Shown here: one piece after another, positions 31,472-45,010 of the stretch
How positions within the stretch are numbered: the stretch's first letter is position 1
Layout of the letters: every line of letters starts with the position of its first letter
From: Quillaja saponaria
Taxonomy: Eukaryota > Streptophyta > Magnoliopsida > Fabales > Quillajaceae
Assembly (NCBI GenBank): GCA_029379385.1
Contig: CM055617.1
Location: forward strand, 5,580,001-5,644,000
DNA: 64,000 nt
Direction of reading: 5' to 3'
Translations under genes and position numbers: made by a program
The notes under the pieces: model-generated
Told to the model about the DNA's origin: nothing
The model's database searches: none
The model's input: the letters and a program-made list of their open reading frames with translations, nothing else

Positions 31472-32656
31472 TTACTGAGGCAATGCAGCTTCAATTTCAT
31501 CCCACCGGTCAGTATTTCTCGGGACCTTCTCCCTGATTTGCTTAATAAGTTCCTTAGCCAATTCAACCTTCGAAGTTCTGACAAGCCCATCCACAAGAGT
31601 CTTCATTGTTGAAAAATTTGGAACCCAAGCCTTTTCCATACTCTCCTTACAAATCTGCAAGGCGGTCTCGAAATCGCCTCCTTGGCACAAGAAGTAAACC
31701 AGAGTGAAATAACAATTGCTATCAGGTTGACAACCCCTATTGACCATGTCCTTGAACAGATTCTTTGCTTCCTCCAATTTACCTTCCTTACAAAACCCAT
31801 GAATTAAATGGCAGTAAGTAACAGAATTCGGCTTTATACCCCTGGAAAACATCCCATCAAGCAAAGCCTTTGCCTCCGAAGACCTCTTCAATTTACATAA
31901 ACTCTGAATCCTAATGTTATAAGTGCTAATCCCCGGATATAAACCATACTTCTCCATCAATTTCAACACCTTCCCAACATCTTCAAACTTGGCCTCCTTA
32001 TAAAACCCAGCAAGGAAAGTTCCAAAAGTAGTAGCATTTGGCTTCACCTTCTTCCTATCCATCTCAGCCAATATCGAGTACACAGAACTAGAAGAACCAG
32101 ACTCACAAAACGCTTTAACTACTGTATTATACGTATCAAGATTCGGTTCAATTCCATAACTCTTCGGGAATACCAGAAAAATTCGGTTTACCTGTTCATA
32201 ATCCTTAGCCAGAATACAAGCAATGAGCAAAGCATTAAGTGATTTAACTGAACGAGGAATACCCAATTCATCCATTTGCTTGAAACTGCGAATGGCATGG
32301 TCAAGCATGTTCGCCTGACCATAAAGAATAATCGCATGAGACCCAAATCGCTCGGTCTTTAGATCAGGGCGGGTCTTCAATTCCTCGATGAATTGGCGAA
32401 TACCCTCGAAATGTTTGGATTCAGAGAGCTTAGAAATGGCGACAGAGAATGAAATGCGATCAAGGTGAGTCTCGGGAGTAAGTGAAACGGAGCGGCAAAT
32501 TTCGAGGATTTTTTCTGGGTTTTTCTCGGCCTTAAGAAGGGAAAGTGCGGCTCTAGATTTTTCCTTTGAAGTGAGAGGTGTGGAAGAGTTTGGGGTTAAG
32601 ATTGAGGAGAAGTGGCGGTTCTGGTAAGCTATGCGAAGCCGAGAGGAGATCGACAT
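31472..32656 (-). CDS. PPR336: P-class pentatricopeptide repeat protein, PPR336 homologue
   Basis: Arabidopsis PPR336 is a mitochondrial-ribosome-associated PPR protein. One uninterrupted exon of 394 residues. The first about 25 residues ([14 protein letters not shown]) are Arg/Ser rich with no acid, as in mitochondrial presequences. A conserved block follows ([20 protein letters not shown]), then P-type 35-residue repeats over about residues 105-385, several with the canonical form, such as [20 protein letters not shown] and [20 protein letters not shown]. The C-terminus ends [10 protein letters not shown]. Absence of E/DYW or SMR extensions argues against an editing factor. Length, lack of introns and sequence agree with At1g61870, which also lies next to PLA I and the RLCK in Arabidopsis. 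The start ATG is the first in the frame. Confidence 0.92.
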   Translation of the reverse strand: MSISSRLRIAYQNRHFSSILTPNSSTPLTSKEKSRAALSLLKAEKNPEKILEICRSVSLTPETHLDRISFSVAISKLSESKHFEGIRQFIEELKTRPDLKTERFGSHAIILYGQANMLDHAIRSFKQMDELGIPRSVKSLNALLIACILAKDYEQVNRIFLVFPKSYGIEPNLDTYNTVVKAFCESGSSSSVYSILAEMDRKKVKPNATTFGTFLAGFYKEAKFEDVGKVLKLMEKYGLYPGISTYNIRIQSLCKLKRSSEAKALLDGMFSRGIKPNSVTYCHLIHGFCKEGKLEEAKNLFKDMVNRGCQPDSNCYFTLVYFLCQGGDFETALQICKESMEKAWVPNFSTMKTLVDGLVRTSKVELAKELIKQIREKVPRNTDRWDEIEAALPQ

Positions 32657-32857
32657 GGTTAAAGATGGAGTGAGGGTCTAGGGTTTTCGGAGAGATGAAG
32701 AAGATGACTACAGTAAAGGAAAATGGATAACAATGAGCATAGTAAAAATGTTACGCACGTAAGCAAGCTTGGTCGGCTTTCAGTGACGAAAACGGCACCG
32801 TTTGTACTATTTGAATAAATAGAAGAAAAAAATCCCAGTAAATTATAGAAATTGATT

Positions 32858-32929
32858 TGAACCCGACGTGAATCGAACACGCAACCTTCTGATCTGGAGT
32901 CAGACGCGCTACCATTGCGCCACGGATCC
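32858..32929 (-). tRNA. tRNA-Trp (anticodon CCA)
   Basis: The minus strand folds as a 72-nt tRNA: acceptor GGATCCG with CGGGTTC (one G-U pairs), A-box-like GTGGCGCAATGG, anticodon loop CTCCAGA with CCA, T-arm GTGTTCGATTCAC, discriminator A. Downstream on the same strand, a run of seven T (plus strand A run at about 32827-32833) is a good Pol III terminator. No intron. It lies between the PPR gene and its upstream intergenic region. Confidence 0.95.
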
Positions 32930-35762
32930 GGTTGTCTTATAATTTAGAATAATATTACTAGTTCTCAAAATTAATTTATTTTGTTAAATTTATAGAATTT
33001 AATTTGTTAAATTTATCAAAATTGTAATAGGAAACTGGTTAAGATAGAAATAATATGATATATAATTAATATAAATATTATTCATGTAAAAAAAATAAAA
33101 AGTTGTAATAAACTTCAGATACAACTCCATAAAGGGTTTGCCCGTTGCTTGTGCATAAACCGTGTGATATTTTCGTGCAAAGAAATAATTATTTTTTAAT
33201 TATATTTCTTACCATAAAAATGATATTATTTTTTAGCAGCCTCTATAATGGACATGTGGCACTCTCCACTTTATGTCCCAATCAACCCCTGAGAGAACAA
33301 TGCTATTGCACACATTTATTCGATTTATTATATTTTGTCGACATTATTTTAGTTTCTACCCCATCTTTGCAAAATATTTTCACTAAAACCTTCAATAAAG
33401 ATTAAGTTGACTAGTAAGTATAACCATTTTTTGTATTTTTGCTAGAAGCCTTAATGTTTATTAATTGGGTTTTATTGATTATACCATCGAAACTAAAAGG
33501 AAAATTTAACAACTTCATGGCTTCATCATCAAACCATGGATTCCTTCTTCTTTTTTCCAATTTTTTTTTTTTTTAAGTTATTGAGTTTTCATCAAGTAAA
33601 GATCAATAAGCTAAAAGTTTAAGTGATCAGCTGAGGAGGTTCACAAAAAACTTACTTAGAAAAGGTTAATATATTATATAAACCACTTTGTATTTTATAT
33701 AACTTGGTTTTAATTTTTAATTTTGAAGTTGACATTATTTTGCATTTGGAGATTTAGTTTGAATGATTGATAGTATTTTATGTTTATTTAATACCGTTAA
33801 AAAAAATTAAAAATTTTATGCATAATTTCTATAATTTCATTATAAAAAATTGAATATGTTTTAGTCTTGTTGTGTAATATATAAATCTATGATTAAGTGT
33901 AGAAATTATTATTTTTATTAAACTAAAAGTGATTTAATATATTTTGATTAAAACACATACGATTAAGTGATAAAGCCTAATTCTAATCTTAATTACCACA
34001 ACCTTCACATGCGATTAGCTGATGAAGCCTAATCCTATTACATTTAGGTTTCTAAATTTCATAATAAAAGTCAGTGTCAACTAATTATCAAATCATTCCC
34101 ATCTAAAGTGGATCACTAGTGGAAAAATAACCACGTACGATTAAATGATTAAGTCTATTCTTAATTACTTCATTAGTTTTTAATTTTAAGATAAAAACCA
34201 AAGTCAACTAATTTTATATGCTATCGTCAAAGTCAATTCATTTCCACATTGAAATTGGATTAAAATGAAAATTAATTTAAATTTATAAGCATGTTACCAT
34301 AATTTGAAATTTATACGGAGAACTTAAAGAAAAATTAGGCAGGGACAAAACTAAAAGAATTATAAATAATTTGGGATGCATGGAGATTTATGGGTTTATC
34401 CCTTTGCGTCCAACAAAAATTAAATTAGGCTCAATTTTAATCCTAATTCTAATAACCAAGTGTTAGAAAGCTCTCACGGTCTCTTATTTTAGATTAATAT
34501 AAATTAATTATTTTTAAATTAAATTAAACTAATTAAAATATAATTAAAAATTTAATTTATCTCTTCAAATAACATCTCATTATACAGTCACTTACGTACT
34601 AATTATAATTTTTTTATCTCTTAATCAAACAATAATTCTTTTTTGTTCTTTTAAATTTGATTAAAATATTAAATAGAATTTATATAAAATTAAACAAAAT
34701 AGAAAGGCGCCAAAAAAAAAAAATGAGATGGCTTTGAAAAATAAATTTTAAGTTGGCGCCAAATATGTTAGTTGATTGGGCGCCATACAAGATTAACACC
34801 TTCACTATTTCAAAAATTTTGGTGGGAAAAGAACAACTTTTCTTCTTACATAGAAGACAAATTCCCTTCAAGTTCAGCACATGGTTCCATATCAAACAAA
34901 ATATCAAATCCATCCATCTCAGCATTTTCTTATTCTTTTTTTGTGCCTCATCATTTTATTTTTAGTGACATTTATTTTCACTTTATCTCTCTGTTTTTTT
35001 TTTTATATTATCATTTTTAATTTAAAGGTAAAAATATAATTGATTTTCTTAAAAGCAAATCCTTAACAAGATCTATAAGAATACGAAACATTTGGAAATT
35101 ATATATATCTAGATGGAAAAGATTGGCATCCTTTTACTTTTGCGGTATATATATATATATTACATACATATTTTTCATTTTTTATTTCTAATTTGATTTT
35201 TTAATTTAAAATATTTTAAAAAATTAAAAAATTTAAACAAATTGTCTAATAGAACTACATGTTGGTGGTGATCTGGTAGGGTTATGAGTATGAAAATTAT
35301 TCAAATAGGTAATAATTTAAAAAATATAATCGAATATTGAAATAAATAAAATAAAAAGAACAAAATGTAATAAATTCAACAAATATTAGGAACCGGTTGT
35401 CAAACTTGTATAACCAATGGTGATTTAGGATATAAAGGTCAGTGCCACGTGTCCGCTTGATAAGAGGTGATGAATTCCATGCTCCACTTTTGGGTGAGGC
35501 ATTGTAGGCAGTGCCTTGTTTTTTTTTTTTTTTAAGACAAAAATAACCATTAGTAGTTGTTATACTTATGCCCTTTGTACTGCAACAACCACTACGGTGG
35601 AAACTTAGGTGGCCGCAAACCTAAAATAAATAAAGAGAAAACAATTATTTTCAAGGCCAACACATGCACTCTCTCTTTCTCTCTCTCTCTCTTTCTCTCT
35701 GGGTGCTGCGTATTTGTAAAGTTAAGGTTGGAGCTGAGAGTTTCTTGGAGGAGCTTAAAAAA
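32930..35762. other. AT-rich intergenic region upstream of the TOM1 homologue
   Basis: No gene recognised in about 2.8 kb. An (AT)n run lies near 35148-35160 and the GGCGCC word recurs at 34707, 34755 and 34779. The right end holds the TOM1 promoter and a CT-rich leader (about 35668-35700). Confidence 0.5.
35411..35453 (+). promoter_or_regulatory. G-box/ABRE and CCAAT box upstream of TOM1 homologue
   Basis: GCCACGTGTC at 35444-35453 is a perfect G-box/ABRE core (CACGTG), the binding site class for bZIP/bHLH factors. A CCAAT box is at 35413-35418. Both are about 300-350 bases upstream of the ATG. Function is inferred from motif and position only. Confidence 0.45.
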
Positions 35763-38700
35763 ATGACCAGAATATCACTGACCTTGACACATATGGAAGG
35801 TGGAGCTCTTTTATTCAACTGGTGGGATGAGATTAACGAGTCGACTCGGTGGCAGGATGGCATCTTCTACACACTCTGTGCTGCTTATGCTCTAGTTTCC
35901 TCTGTAGCTCTGGTCCGTTCGTTTCTCTCTTTCCAACTCTTACTAGTGATTTTACATGAATTTGAGTTATGTTTTGGGGTTCGAGGACTGAAACTGAAAG
36001 TTTCAAACTTTCATTTGCCCTCAAGCTTGTGGTCAGTCTCATCGTTCCGATGCGAAATTTGTTGTTTGATTTGAACTGATTCAAAACAATAGGTATAAAA
36101 TCATAATCTAATTGCATTAATTATGATTGAGATTCTTGAACTTGTCTTTGCGAGTTTAATTAAATACTGTTCTATGTGTATTTGGGTTTTCTTTCTCGTT
36201 TTCAGATACTCAAAATCGGTAAGTGTTATTCTCGGATTTTGTTAATGCTTTTAAGAGTGTTACGTGGCTTTTAAAAGCCACAAAGCAAAATCTGTTTGGT
36301 TAACTTTTTGGAGGGCGGTTTTTTCTACCGTTTCTTAAATGCACCATAGGGATGCTTGACTGTAGATTTTTGACCGCTACTTTTACATTGAATCCACAAC
36401 AATTTTTTAAAAGTCACGGCTTTACCAATCTCAGTCTTAGAATTGGACTTATTTTTGCCGGGGTTAGGGGGAGGGATTTTGTGTTTGGATTCCCACAGAA
36501 CTCATGAATTTTGTGTCCTTTTGTTTGTCATTTGCAGGCTCAATTAATAAGGATTGAATTAAGAGTGCCCGAATATGGTTGGACAACACAAAAAATTTTC
36601 CATCTCATGAACTTCATTGTTAATGGAGGTACAGTCTCAGTCTTGGTGCTTTCAGAATTTAGGATGTTATTACTTCTGTTGTTTGATATTAATATCTTGA
36701 GTGTGTCTTTTCATGTTGCAGTACGTGCAATTGTCTTCGGATTTCACAAGCAAGTATTTCTTTTGCATCCAAAGGTTAGTTTTCACAAGTATTAGTTTGA
36801 GAATTGAATCTGTCCTCCATATTAGGTATTGCACATGCACATTCTTTGATCAAAATGTAAAGAATTGTACGTTGACATAGTGTGGATTCATTTTGAACCA
36901 GGTGGTAGTTTTGGTGTTACTGGACCTGCCAGGGCTTCTTTTTTTCTCTACATATACACTTCTAGTCCTTTTCTGGGCAGAAATATATCACCAGGCAAGC
37001 AAACATTTTCTTTTTCCTTTTTGTTAATGTTCTATTTATAAAAACTTGTTACCTCACTCTTCTCAAGATAAACAACTCCTAAGTGTAATATCCAATTTGG
37101 TACCAGCAAGGGTTTTAAATTTTTATTTGTACTAATGAACAGGCAAGAAGTTTACCAACTGATAAGCTGAGGATAGTTTATATTTCAACAAATGTTGCAG
37201 TGTATTTTATACAGGTAACCTCTTCTGATGCACTAGTTGCAAAGAATATTATGAAGGAGATGGCCTACACTTTGGAATCTTTAAGATAATTATTATACCT
37301 GTATAATTTTGGTTTCATTCATTTTAGCTTTCATTTCATTTGGACTCTTTCAAGTCGTAATTAACTATTCCCCTCTGGTGTAGGAGGGGGACACTTTGCT
37401 AACTGTTTTTCACATATTTTCTATAATGTATATTCTTACTCCTTGCAAAGTGTATAATTTTTAGTTTTTACAGCCAAATGCACTCTATTTTGATGATTTG
37501 GGTTATATTAATACCATTATGCCACAGCTTCTCATCATATAAGTTATGACCTATGTCAGCATCCGGGTTGACCTCCAATTTCCTGCTAGGTTGATTTTCT
37601 GGCTCAATCTTATGCTCTAAATATTAGGTCCATCCCTCCTAAACCTTCAGAAGACAGAAAAGTAGTAGGTTTATGGTGTTGAAAACTTGATATTGACATT
37701 TAGTTTAATTTAAGAATTTCTACTGATGAAGGTCTGAAATTGCTTTGATACATCGAATTCCTTACGATAGAAGTGACCCTGTTTGTTTCATTTTCAACCA
37801 CGGTGTAAGTACCTGAATTTGTACTATGTGTCATATGATCTCTTTTTTGGGAAACAAATGATTTTCTCATCTCTAGTTGCCTGAAGATGCATGCCAAGCT
37901 TGACAGAATCATTACATGGTGCATAGAGAATGAAGGCTTTATTGAAACCCTCTGGGCTCTCTGAAGAAACCTCCTCGTAGATATATGATTTTGAGTATAA
38001 TTTTACTAAAATGAGACTTTATTTTTATTTTTATCAGGTTTGTATTTGGATATACCTTTGGATAAATGATAACAGTGTGGCGGAGTTTGTTGGAGAGATA
38101 TTTATTGCAGGTTAGGCTTTGTATTAAACAATGCTGTAAATTTCATTATGTCCACTAGGGAAATTTGAGAATGAATTTTTCTTATTTGAACAAAAATATT
38201 CTATCATGCATTTTTAATGATATCTTCAACTTTCTTTTTTTCAGCTGTGTCATTCATAGCTGCATTAGGCTTTTTGTTGTATGGAGGAAGGTGAGTGTTG
38301 TGCATTCTATTTGACCATAGTATATGGAGTACTTGAGCTGTCTTGGTTCTGTTTACTGACTGGCTTTTATTGATTCTCGTATGAATCAACATATCAAATG
38401 CTTCTAGATTATTTTTCATGCTGAGACGTTTCCCTATTGAATCTAAAGGGAGAAGGAAGAAGCTTCATGAGGTATGTGCCTTCTTTTCAAAATGTTTCTA
38501 CTTTATATTTGATTAAAGATTGATATATGAAGGAAAGAAGAAAGAAGAAAGACAATCATTAAATCAGACAACATGAATGCTCAACTTAATTCGTTGATTT
38601 TTCCTTGTACGAGTATGCATACATATCCTATGTTAGAGATCTTATGCGCCTTCCTATGCTGGATCGTGGGCTTCTTCTTGTGAGTTACTTTAAGCATGAT

Positions 38701-40095
38701 GTTTATAATTATGGTACTAAGCAATCATTTACTAACTGTGGTATACTGGGCCTGGGCCAACTTCATGTATGAAGGGCCATATTTCTCCCCAAGAATCTAA
38801 ATCAAATTAGTCATAGGATTTTCTGTTATGACATTCAATTTGTTACTGCTCTGTCGTAGATTATATGAAGAAATGAACCAGTTGTTATTTCAGGCTCTGT
38901 GCAGTCATTCATGCAACAAAATTCCATTGATTTACTCGGTTTCTAATTTTAAATTCAAAAATCATAATCTGAGAATTTTTTTTTTCCTGCCTGTCTGCAA
39001 GAACTAGTAGTATTTGACAATATATGTTCGTTTTATTGCAGGTTGGATCTGTCACAGCAATATGTTTCACCTGTTTTCTTGTAAGATGCTTTGTGGTAAG
39101 GTTTATACCATATTGCACGTTGTTATTTGTGAGGGCACATTTTTCTCACGCTTGTAAAAGAATAAGTAAATAATTATCATTGTAAGGAACAATTATTTTC
39201 TTTACATATCTTGCGCATGTCATCTTGTATTTAGGCTGTGCCCAATCTGCTGTGTTCGGCCATCACTTTTGGCTGTATTATATCATCTATGCAGTATGTA
39301 GTGTTGGAAGAAATAATTTTTCTCCATGTCTGTCCAGGCATATCATCCTGGATGAAATGAATCCGCCAATTTGTATCCATTTGGGCTATATTGTATCCAC
39401 CTACCTTCTTGTCTATCCTGGCTGTACTATTCATGATAATTGAGAAGCTAAAGGTGGTATCTTGTCATGTCATGTTAGCCTTGTAAGATAGGTTTCTTCA
39501 GGTGCAAAAATGAAAAGTATTCCCTAGAATGAGTTGAATTATAGAGAAAAACAGAGGGAAGAGGCTTATAGTGATCTTTTAATTAGAATGTAGGATTATG
39601 GTGAGGCTGCACCTCATTATTGAGTTCCCATGTGCGCATGAGTTTAACCAAGCACGGCAATAGGCCAGACTTGTATATTCCTTTTTTTTTTCTTTTTTTT
39701 TTGAAAAGAATAAAGATTTGCTAATAAATTTCTTTTGCTTCTTGCTATAGTGTTTCTTTATTCAGCATGTAGAATGATTTATTTCTCATATTTTATACTT
39801 GATGTTGTAATGCAGGTTGTGTTATCTGCTTTTGATTTAGATGCATCTCTTGATGTTTTGGATCATCCGGTTTTGAACTTGATCTACTACATGGTATTCT
39901 ACTGAGCATCACTATTTGTGATTATCCTTTCTTTCTTTTTTTAATCCTTTTTTGTAAGTTTTTATTATCTTACAATCTTGGAATTTGTTTTTCAAACTAC
40001 AGCTGGTCGAGATACTCCCTTCAGCTCTTGTTCTCTACATATTGCGTAAGTTGCCACCCAAAAGGATATCAGCCCAATATCACCCTATCCGTTAG
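35763..40095 (+). CDS. TOM1: TOM1/THH1-family seven-pass membrane protein (DUF1084)
   Basis: Tonoplast multi-pass protein of the family named in Arabidopsis for its role as a host factor in tobamovirus multiplication; the normal cellular role is poorly known. Eleven exons: 35763-35912, 36538-36628, 36722-36774, 36902-36994, 37143-37214, 38038-38110, 38245-38290, 38408-38471, 39042-39095, 39816-39893, 40003-40095; 867 nt, 288 residues, typical. Hydrophobic segments alternate with family blocks [56 protein letters not shown]. Intron 4 has a GC donor. The chosen ATG (35763) matches a family-length N-terminus; an upstream in-frame ATG at 35664 would add 33 Leu/Ser residues from the CT-rich leader, and ATG 35793 is a later alternative. 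Position matches At4g21790, between PUS6 and Derlin. Confidence 0.9.
36995..37142 (+). other. GC-AG intron in the TOM1 homologue (intron 4)
   Basis: The exon ends CACCAG, the intron begins GCAAGC and ends AACAG before GCAAGAAGT. The protein across it ([15 protein letters not shown]) is the conserved family sequence, and no GT donor nearby preserves it. Confidence 0.75.
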
Positions 40096-41316
40096 TTTGT
40101 TCATTGAGGATCTTAACATCTCTTTGAACCTCGTGGAGAATGATTATAATGACTCTATATTTAGATGCTACTGGAGTTGAACATGAGAACCAGAGCCAGA
40201 AAACAGTCCAGAGATTTAGTATTCTGGTATGGCTCATGATGCCGGCAATTCTTTTTGCTAATGTTATGTAGCTATTTGCAGCTTGGTAAAATGCATGATA
40301 ATTTGATTCGAGTTTTTCTCGGGTATATGACTTGAAATTGCTTATGCAATTCTCTGCTGATTACTGATTTTGGTGTAGTGAGGGTGGAACTAGAAATGTT
40401 CATGTAATCCAGATGTTGTAGGTGTCTTTTATTTTTTATTTTTCCATGTCCCGTATATCGATATCTATTTGCAGATTGGTGAAGGGGTCATAATGTGAAA
40501 TGAATTCTTCTCGGTTATGCATTGGATGAGTTGCTTATCCAGTTGCTCTGCAGTTCACACGTCAGTGCAGTGAGAAGAAAAGGAAAACAGGACTGGGATA
40601 TAGAAAACGTCGTGTAATTTGGATGTTGTGTGTGCCTCTTAATATTTCTTTTTGGCATGCCCATGTATCCATTTGTATCCCCTCAAAACATTTCATATGA
40701 CAGTCACATATTTTTGCTTATGGTAGTCACTTGAATGAAAGTTGTTTGATTGATTTCATTAGGCAACTATTTCTTAGTGCTTGTTGGAAGAGAAATTGAA
40801 GCAATGATAATAGGGGTGGGTGATTTTTGCATCAAGAGCAAAAAATTCCATTTAAAAGTGGTCTAAATTTGAGCTTGTTCTGAAGGGTTCTTCACCCCTT
40901 TATTTTTCTTCAAGTATTTTAATCTAAACCAGCATATGCTTCTCCATTTTGCAAAGAAAAGAAATCAATTAAAGGGAGTCTAGTCCCAGAAATCAATACC
41001 TACATTCAATGATGAACAGAGACAAAGCATAGGAAATCAAACCGATATGCATATAAAGGAAGACTCTTACTAAAAGGGAGTTTAGAAAACTATAAGGCAA
41101 AAGAGCAAGGAATATTTCCTCATTCCATTAAAACTGAGACAGTAGGTAACTGGACATTAAATTTAACAATCAACAAATGCACAAGAAAGAATTTAGCAAT
41201 CAGAGTATTTCCAATATGTTACAGGTCAAGCATCCTTCCCTCAGGTTCTCAACATTCTGGATGCCTGATCAAAACAAAGGCTAGCATACATTAGTTTGGT
41301 TTTCTCAAGAGTCTAT
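40096..41316. other. Intergenic between convergent TOM1 and Derlin genes
   Basis: 3' UTRs of both genes. The TGTAATxxxGATGTTG words near 40405 and 40613 suggest a short diverged duplication in the TOM1 3' region. No gene seen. Confidence 0.5.
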
Positions 41317-44300
41317 CTAATCTTGGTGAACTTCTTCAGCTGGTGGGGGAGCAAATCTCACATTGGCAGGCTGCGCTACAACGACAGCCTCGTCTGCAAA
41401 TAGTGCTTTGATGAATGAAGGGGTTCTCAGGGGCCTGCGACCACTCATCCGGGGATATACATCTTCAAGGAAATAGTAGGCATGGCCAGCAATCATTCCC
41501 TGAACCACATAACACTTATAAAATTAAAATATGTAAATTTAAGTCTCTATTGTCTATTGTGTGGACAAAGACATACCAGTAGATCCACCCAAGCACTTGC
41601 ACCAACAAGGACAGAAAATCCCAAAAGAACCTGCGTGTGAAAAATATTTAGATTAGGGTGCATATATGACTGAATGGGGAAATAAGAAAACAACTGATGC
41701 AGATGGACAATGGTGACGAAACTCTGTTCATTTGTATATCTCAACTGTATACAGGTTCAACAAGATAAAGAAAGAAGCTTACTTACCCATGGAAGGTAAG
41801 CTGCTGTGAAAGTGAAAAGCCCCAAGAAACTCATGTGGATGAAAGGATTTTGTTTACTCCACACATAAACCTGTATTCAGAGAAGTAAGCAGGCTTCAAA
41901 AATAGATCTAACTTCTAAGAGATATAACATTGTCTATTTGACAGCTGAAAAGGTAACTAACCATCATGAATGTCAATGAATTACTGAGGAATATAATTTT
42001 TGCAAATGACTCTGATAAATAAGGTATCATCCCACCAATAAGAACAATTCCAGTCAAAACAGTGGCACCAAATAAAAGCATATAAAAGAAATCAGCAGTC
42101 CTTCCCCTGAAAGAGTTCTCTTCAAGAAGCTTGCAGTATCGAGCAAGAAAGAACATGTGAAACATGAAATCCAAGTCTGCCATTTACAAATAGAGAATAC
42201 CATGTCAAAAAACCAAACAAACCAACAACTGAACAAATGTAATCAGATATCACATAAAACAAGAAGCTAGTAATCAAAACATGGCAGCAGAAGCATTTAA
42301 GAGGTTCATGACAAAGTATGGAGTTTCTAAACAACTAAAATAATTTAACTTATCCTGCTGGAATTTTGTGGGGGCTGGGGACTCTGTTCATTGTGATGGT
42401 TAGTTAAGAAAGGGCTAGATCAAGATGAATCAATATGTGAAGAAATTTTAAACTTTGATAAACTACCTGTCCAGAGCTTCAATCAGAGAGTCTACTTTTA
42501 AATATTTATGTACAAAGAGGGGAAAAGAAAGAGCTCTTCAACACATGTATTACTACTTAGCATAGCATGGCATGGCATAAGTACAAAAAGTATAAAATAA
42601 GAGAAATTTAGATGTTGTGATGGGATCCAAGATTATAGGAAATTGCTTTTCTATATAATTGTTCACATATGTATAAGAGCTAGTTCGGTACACCCTTGGA
42701 AAATTACTTTATGTGAAAAATGTGTTTTAGGAAGTACTTTGAGTTTTTGGTTGTGCTGTGAAAATACTGAAAGTTGTGTAATGACCAAAGAGGATACCAT
42801 AAATGACTATATATAACACATTTTTTTTCCTTTGAAAATGTATTTTTAGAATAGACTACTAAACAGTTCATTGAGGAAATTTGGTTAAAAATAAAAAAGT
42901 AGAGAAAATAATTCTGATCAAAATGACATACACTGTAGAACAGTAAATTACAACGCAAATGTTCATTTAATTTCCAAACAAGAAGAAAAAGAAAGAAAAA
43001 CCTTTTCCTAATTGTAAACCAATTTGTCCGTTCTTGCAGAGAAACTAAAAAAATAAAATAAATAAAAGTCCCTCATAACTGGAAAGGATTTTTGTTGGCA
43101 GCATGAATTGGGAAGGCTGGGAAGTGATAAATTTAATTGGAGGATTAGAAGTACATCTCGGGGTTCGCAACAAGAACAACGAATGGGGGCCAAGAGAGGC
43201 TAGCCTACTCTATCTCCTCCTAGATGATCAATCTGTAGTGAGAACTGAGAAGACAGCAGCTGCAGAGTGAAAGGGTGAAAGGGTGATAGGGTGATAGAGA
43301 GAGAGAGATCAGGTGAGAGAGGGAGGGGAAGCTCTGTTTGAGAGATTTAGGAGAGCTTATGGCAGTTGAGGGAGAACGGTACGATGGTCAGCATCAGTCA
43401 ATCTTAGGATTGTGAGGAAGAGATCATGGGGGTGAGTGAGTTGAGAGAGGGTAGTCTATGGGATGATAGTAGGGGTGCTTTTTAGATCAAACTATGTCCA
43501 CCAGTTTCCAATAACACCCAGGAAGTATCAAATTCTAGCAAATGCTTAAACACAGTATGTTCTAGGATTTCAAAAGCACTTTCCAAAAATTTGCCAAACA
43601 CTGTTGTGGAAGACCAAAACTGTGTTTGGGATTCAGAAAGTTCTCCTTAAAGCTTTGCCAAAGTGGCTCTAAGTCTCTAAAGGCTGTTACCTGTATATAT
43701 GATATGAAACTCAGCAACCTATTAACTGTAAGCAAGAGAATACGATACAACATTCTAACCCTCCTAAAAATCCCGAAAAAAGATGAGCTGTGGTCAGCGA
43801 GCACTTCCAAGTAAAGATACTAAATTGATAACCTCAATACTTGGCATATAAATTAACAAAATTAGATATTGAAAGACAAAATCTCCTGTTATAGTTTCAT
43901 ATTACATTGAAAGTTCTGAAGTTATACTGATTCCACAATCCCTCCCCTTTATCTTATGTGTGACTCCTAAAGAACTTTCATGTAATATGAAATTTATACA
44001 GATTCCACAATCCCTCCCTTTTATCTTATGTAGGATTCTTTTCTTGCAGTAGCTCCCATGCACTCAATTATCTACTATTACATCAAAGATGAGTAGATTT
44101 TTTTTTTTTTTTGCTGAACATAAACTTAGATGGGTAGCTTCAATATTCACTAGATTGTTCATAGGATGGGAGTACATTATGTGACAGCAACAGAAGTTCT
44201 TATTGTGCATTTAAGTACACAGAGAAACAGGTCAAAAAATTGAGAACCTAATCATGAACACGCTAAACAGCTATGACTGAAATCAAACCCTCGAAAGAAG

Positions 44301-45010
44301 AAATTGAATTGCAACATTACCCATTTTCCGGAAGTATAAGAAATTAGTGACAAGACGCCAGAACTGATATTGCTTAACCACAAGTCTGGGGTTTAGGTAC
44401 AAATTATATGGAGAAATAATCTGCAAAATCGAAAACAAAAGAGATATTAACTAACATGAGTACTTAAAACACCCAGATTTCGAATCAGATAATACTTTCA
44501 AGCTTAAAGGAAAAAACTGTAAACATAACCAGTTCAAATTGCAGAAACAGAAACCATAAATTTCTTAGACATAAAATAAGCCTAAGAAACCTGAACCGTT
44601 TCCCATTATTTTAACTCTCGGAGAAAAACAACACTAAATGAGAAAATATTATGAACACCCAACAAGTAATCATTCTTACAAATTAAGAAAAAATTACAAA
44701 GACAAAAATCATGGAAGACCCAATTTTTTTAGAAAAAAACCACAATTCTAATCTGACAAACCAAGTAAAACAATCTCACCCAAAACAAATACTAATCCTT
44801 AGACCACTACCAAGCAAAATGAAAACCATTCATATATAGGACTAACTGAATACGCAGGCAACTCAGATTGAGAAAAGGACCAAACTTTAAGAGAAAGAAG
44901 AAAAAGCGTACATCAAGGGAGCAGCCGATGGTGGTAACAACAGCCGCGGTGAGATATGAGCGTGTAATGATGGGCATCTGCTTGTACCATTCTTCAACCG
45001 CTTGAGCCAT
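41317..45010 (-). CDS. DER2.1: Derlin-2 (ER-associated degradation channel subunit)
   Basis: Rhomboid-like pseudoprotease of the ER membrane that helps extract misfolded proteins for ERAD with CDC48. Six exons on the minus strand: 45010-44912, 44420-44321, 42176-41962, 41870-41787, 41630-41577, 41499-41317; 735 nt, 244 residues, the normal plant Derlin-2 length. The N-terminus MAQAVEEWYKQMPIITRSY is characteristic; FWRLVTNFLYF, the WR motif of derlins, follows. About four to six hydrophobic helices occupy residues 15-190, then a polar C-terminal tail rich in Ala/Pro. No catalytic Ser/His, as expected. All junctions are GT-AG. Intron 2 is unusually long (44320-42177, about 2.1 kb) and carries repeats. 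In Arabidopsis DER2.1 is At4g21810 and DER2.2 is At4g04860, next to CLS. Confidence 0.93.
43895..44031. repeat. Interleaved inverted and direct repeats in Derlin intron 2
   Basis: 43895-43917 and 43971-43992 are near-perfect inverted copies of a 22-23-bp word (AGAACTTTCAATGTAATATG on the reverse strand of the first). A 30-bp direct repeat (starting GATTCCACAATCCCTCCC) occurs at 43929-43959 and 44001-44031. Probably a small local duplication with partial inversion. Confidence 0.7.

Noticed and set aside
34707..34786. Recurring GGCGCC words as a regulatory array
   Set aside because: Only three copies, irregular spacing, no nearby gene start; no support.
35664..35762. N-terminal extension of the TOM1 homologue from the upstream ATG
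   Set aside because: The added residues come from a CT microsatellite typical of a leader; the ATG at 35763 gives the normal family length.
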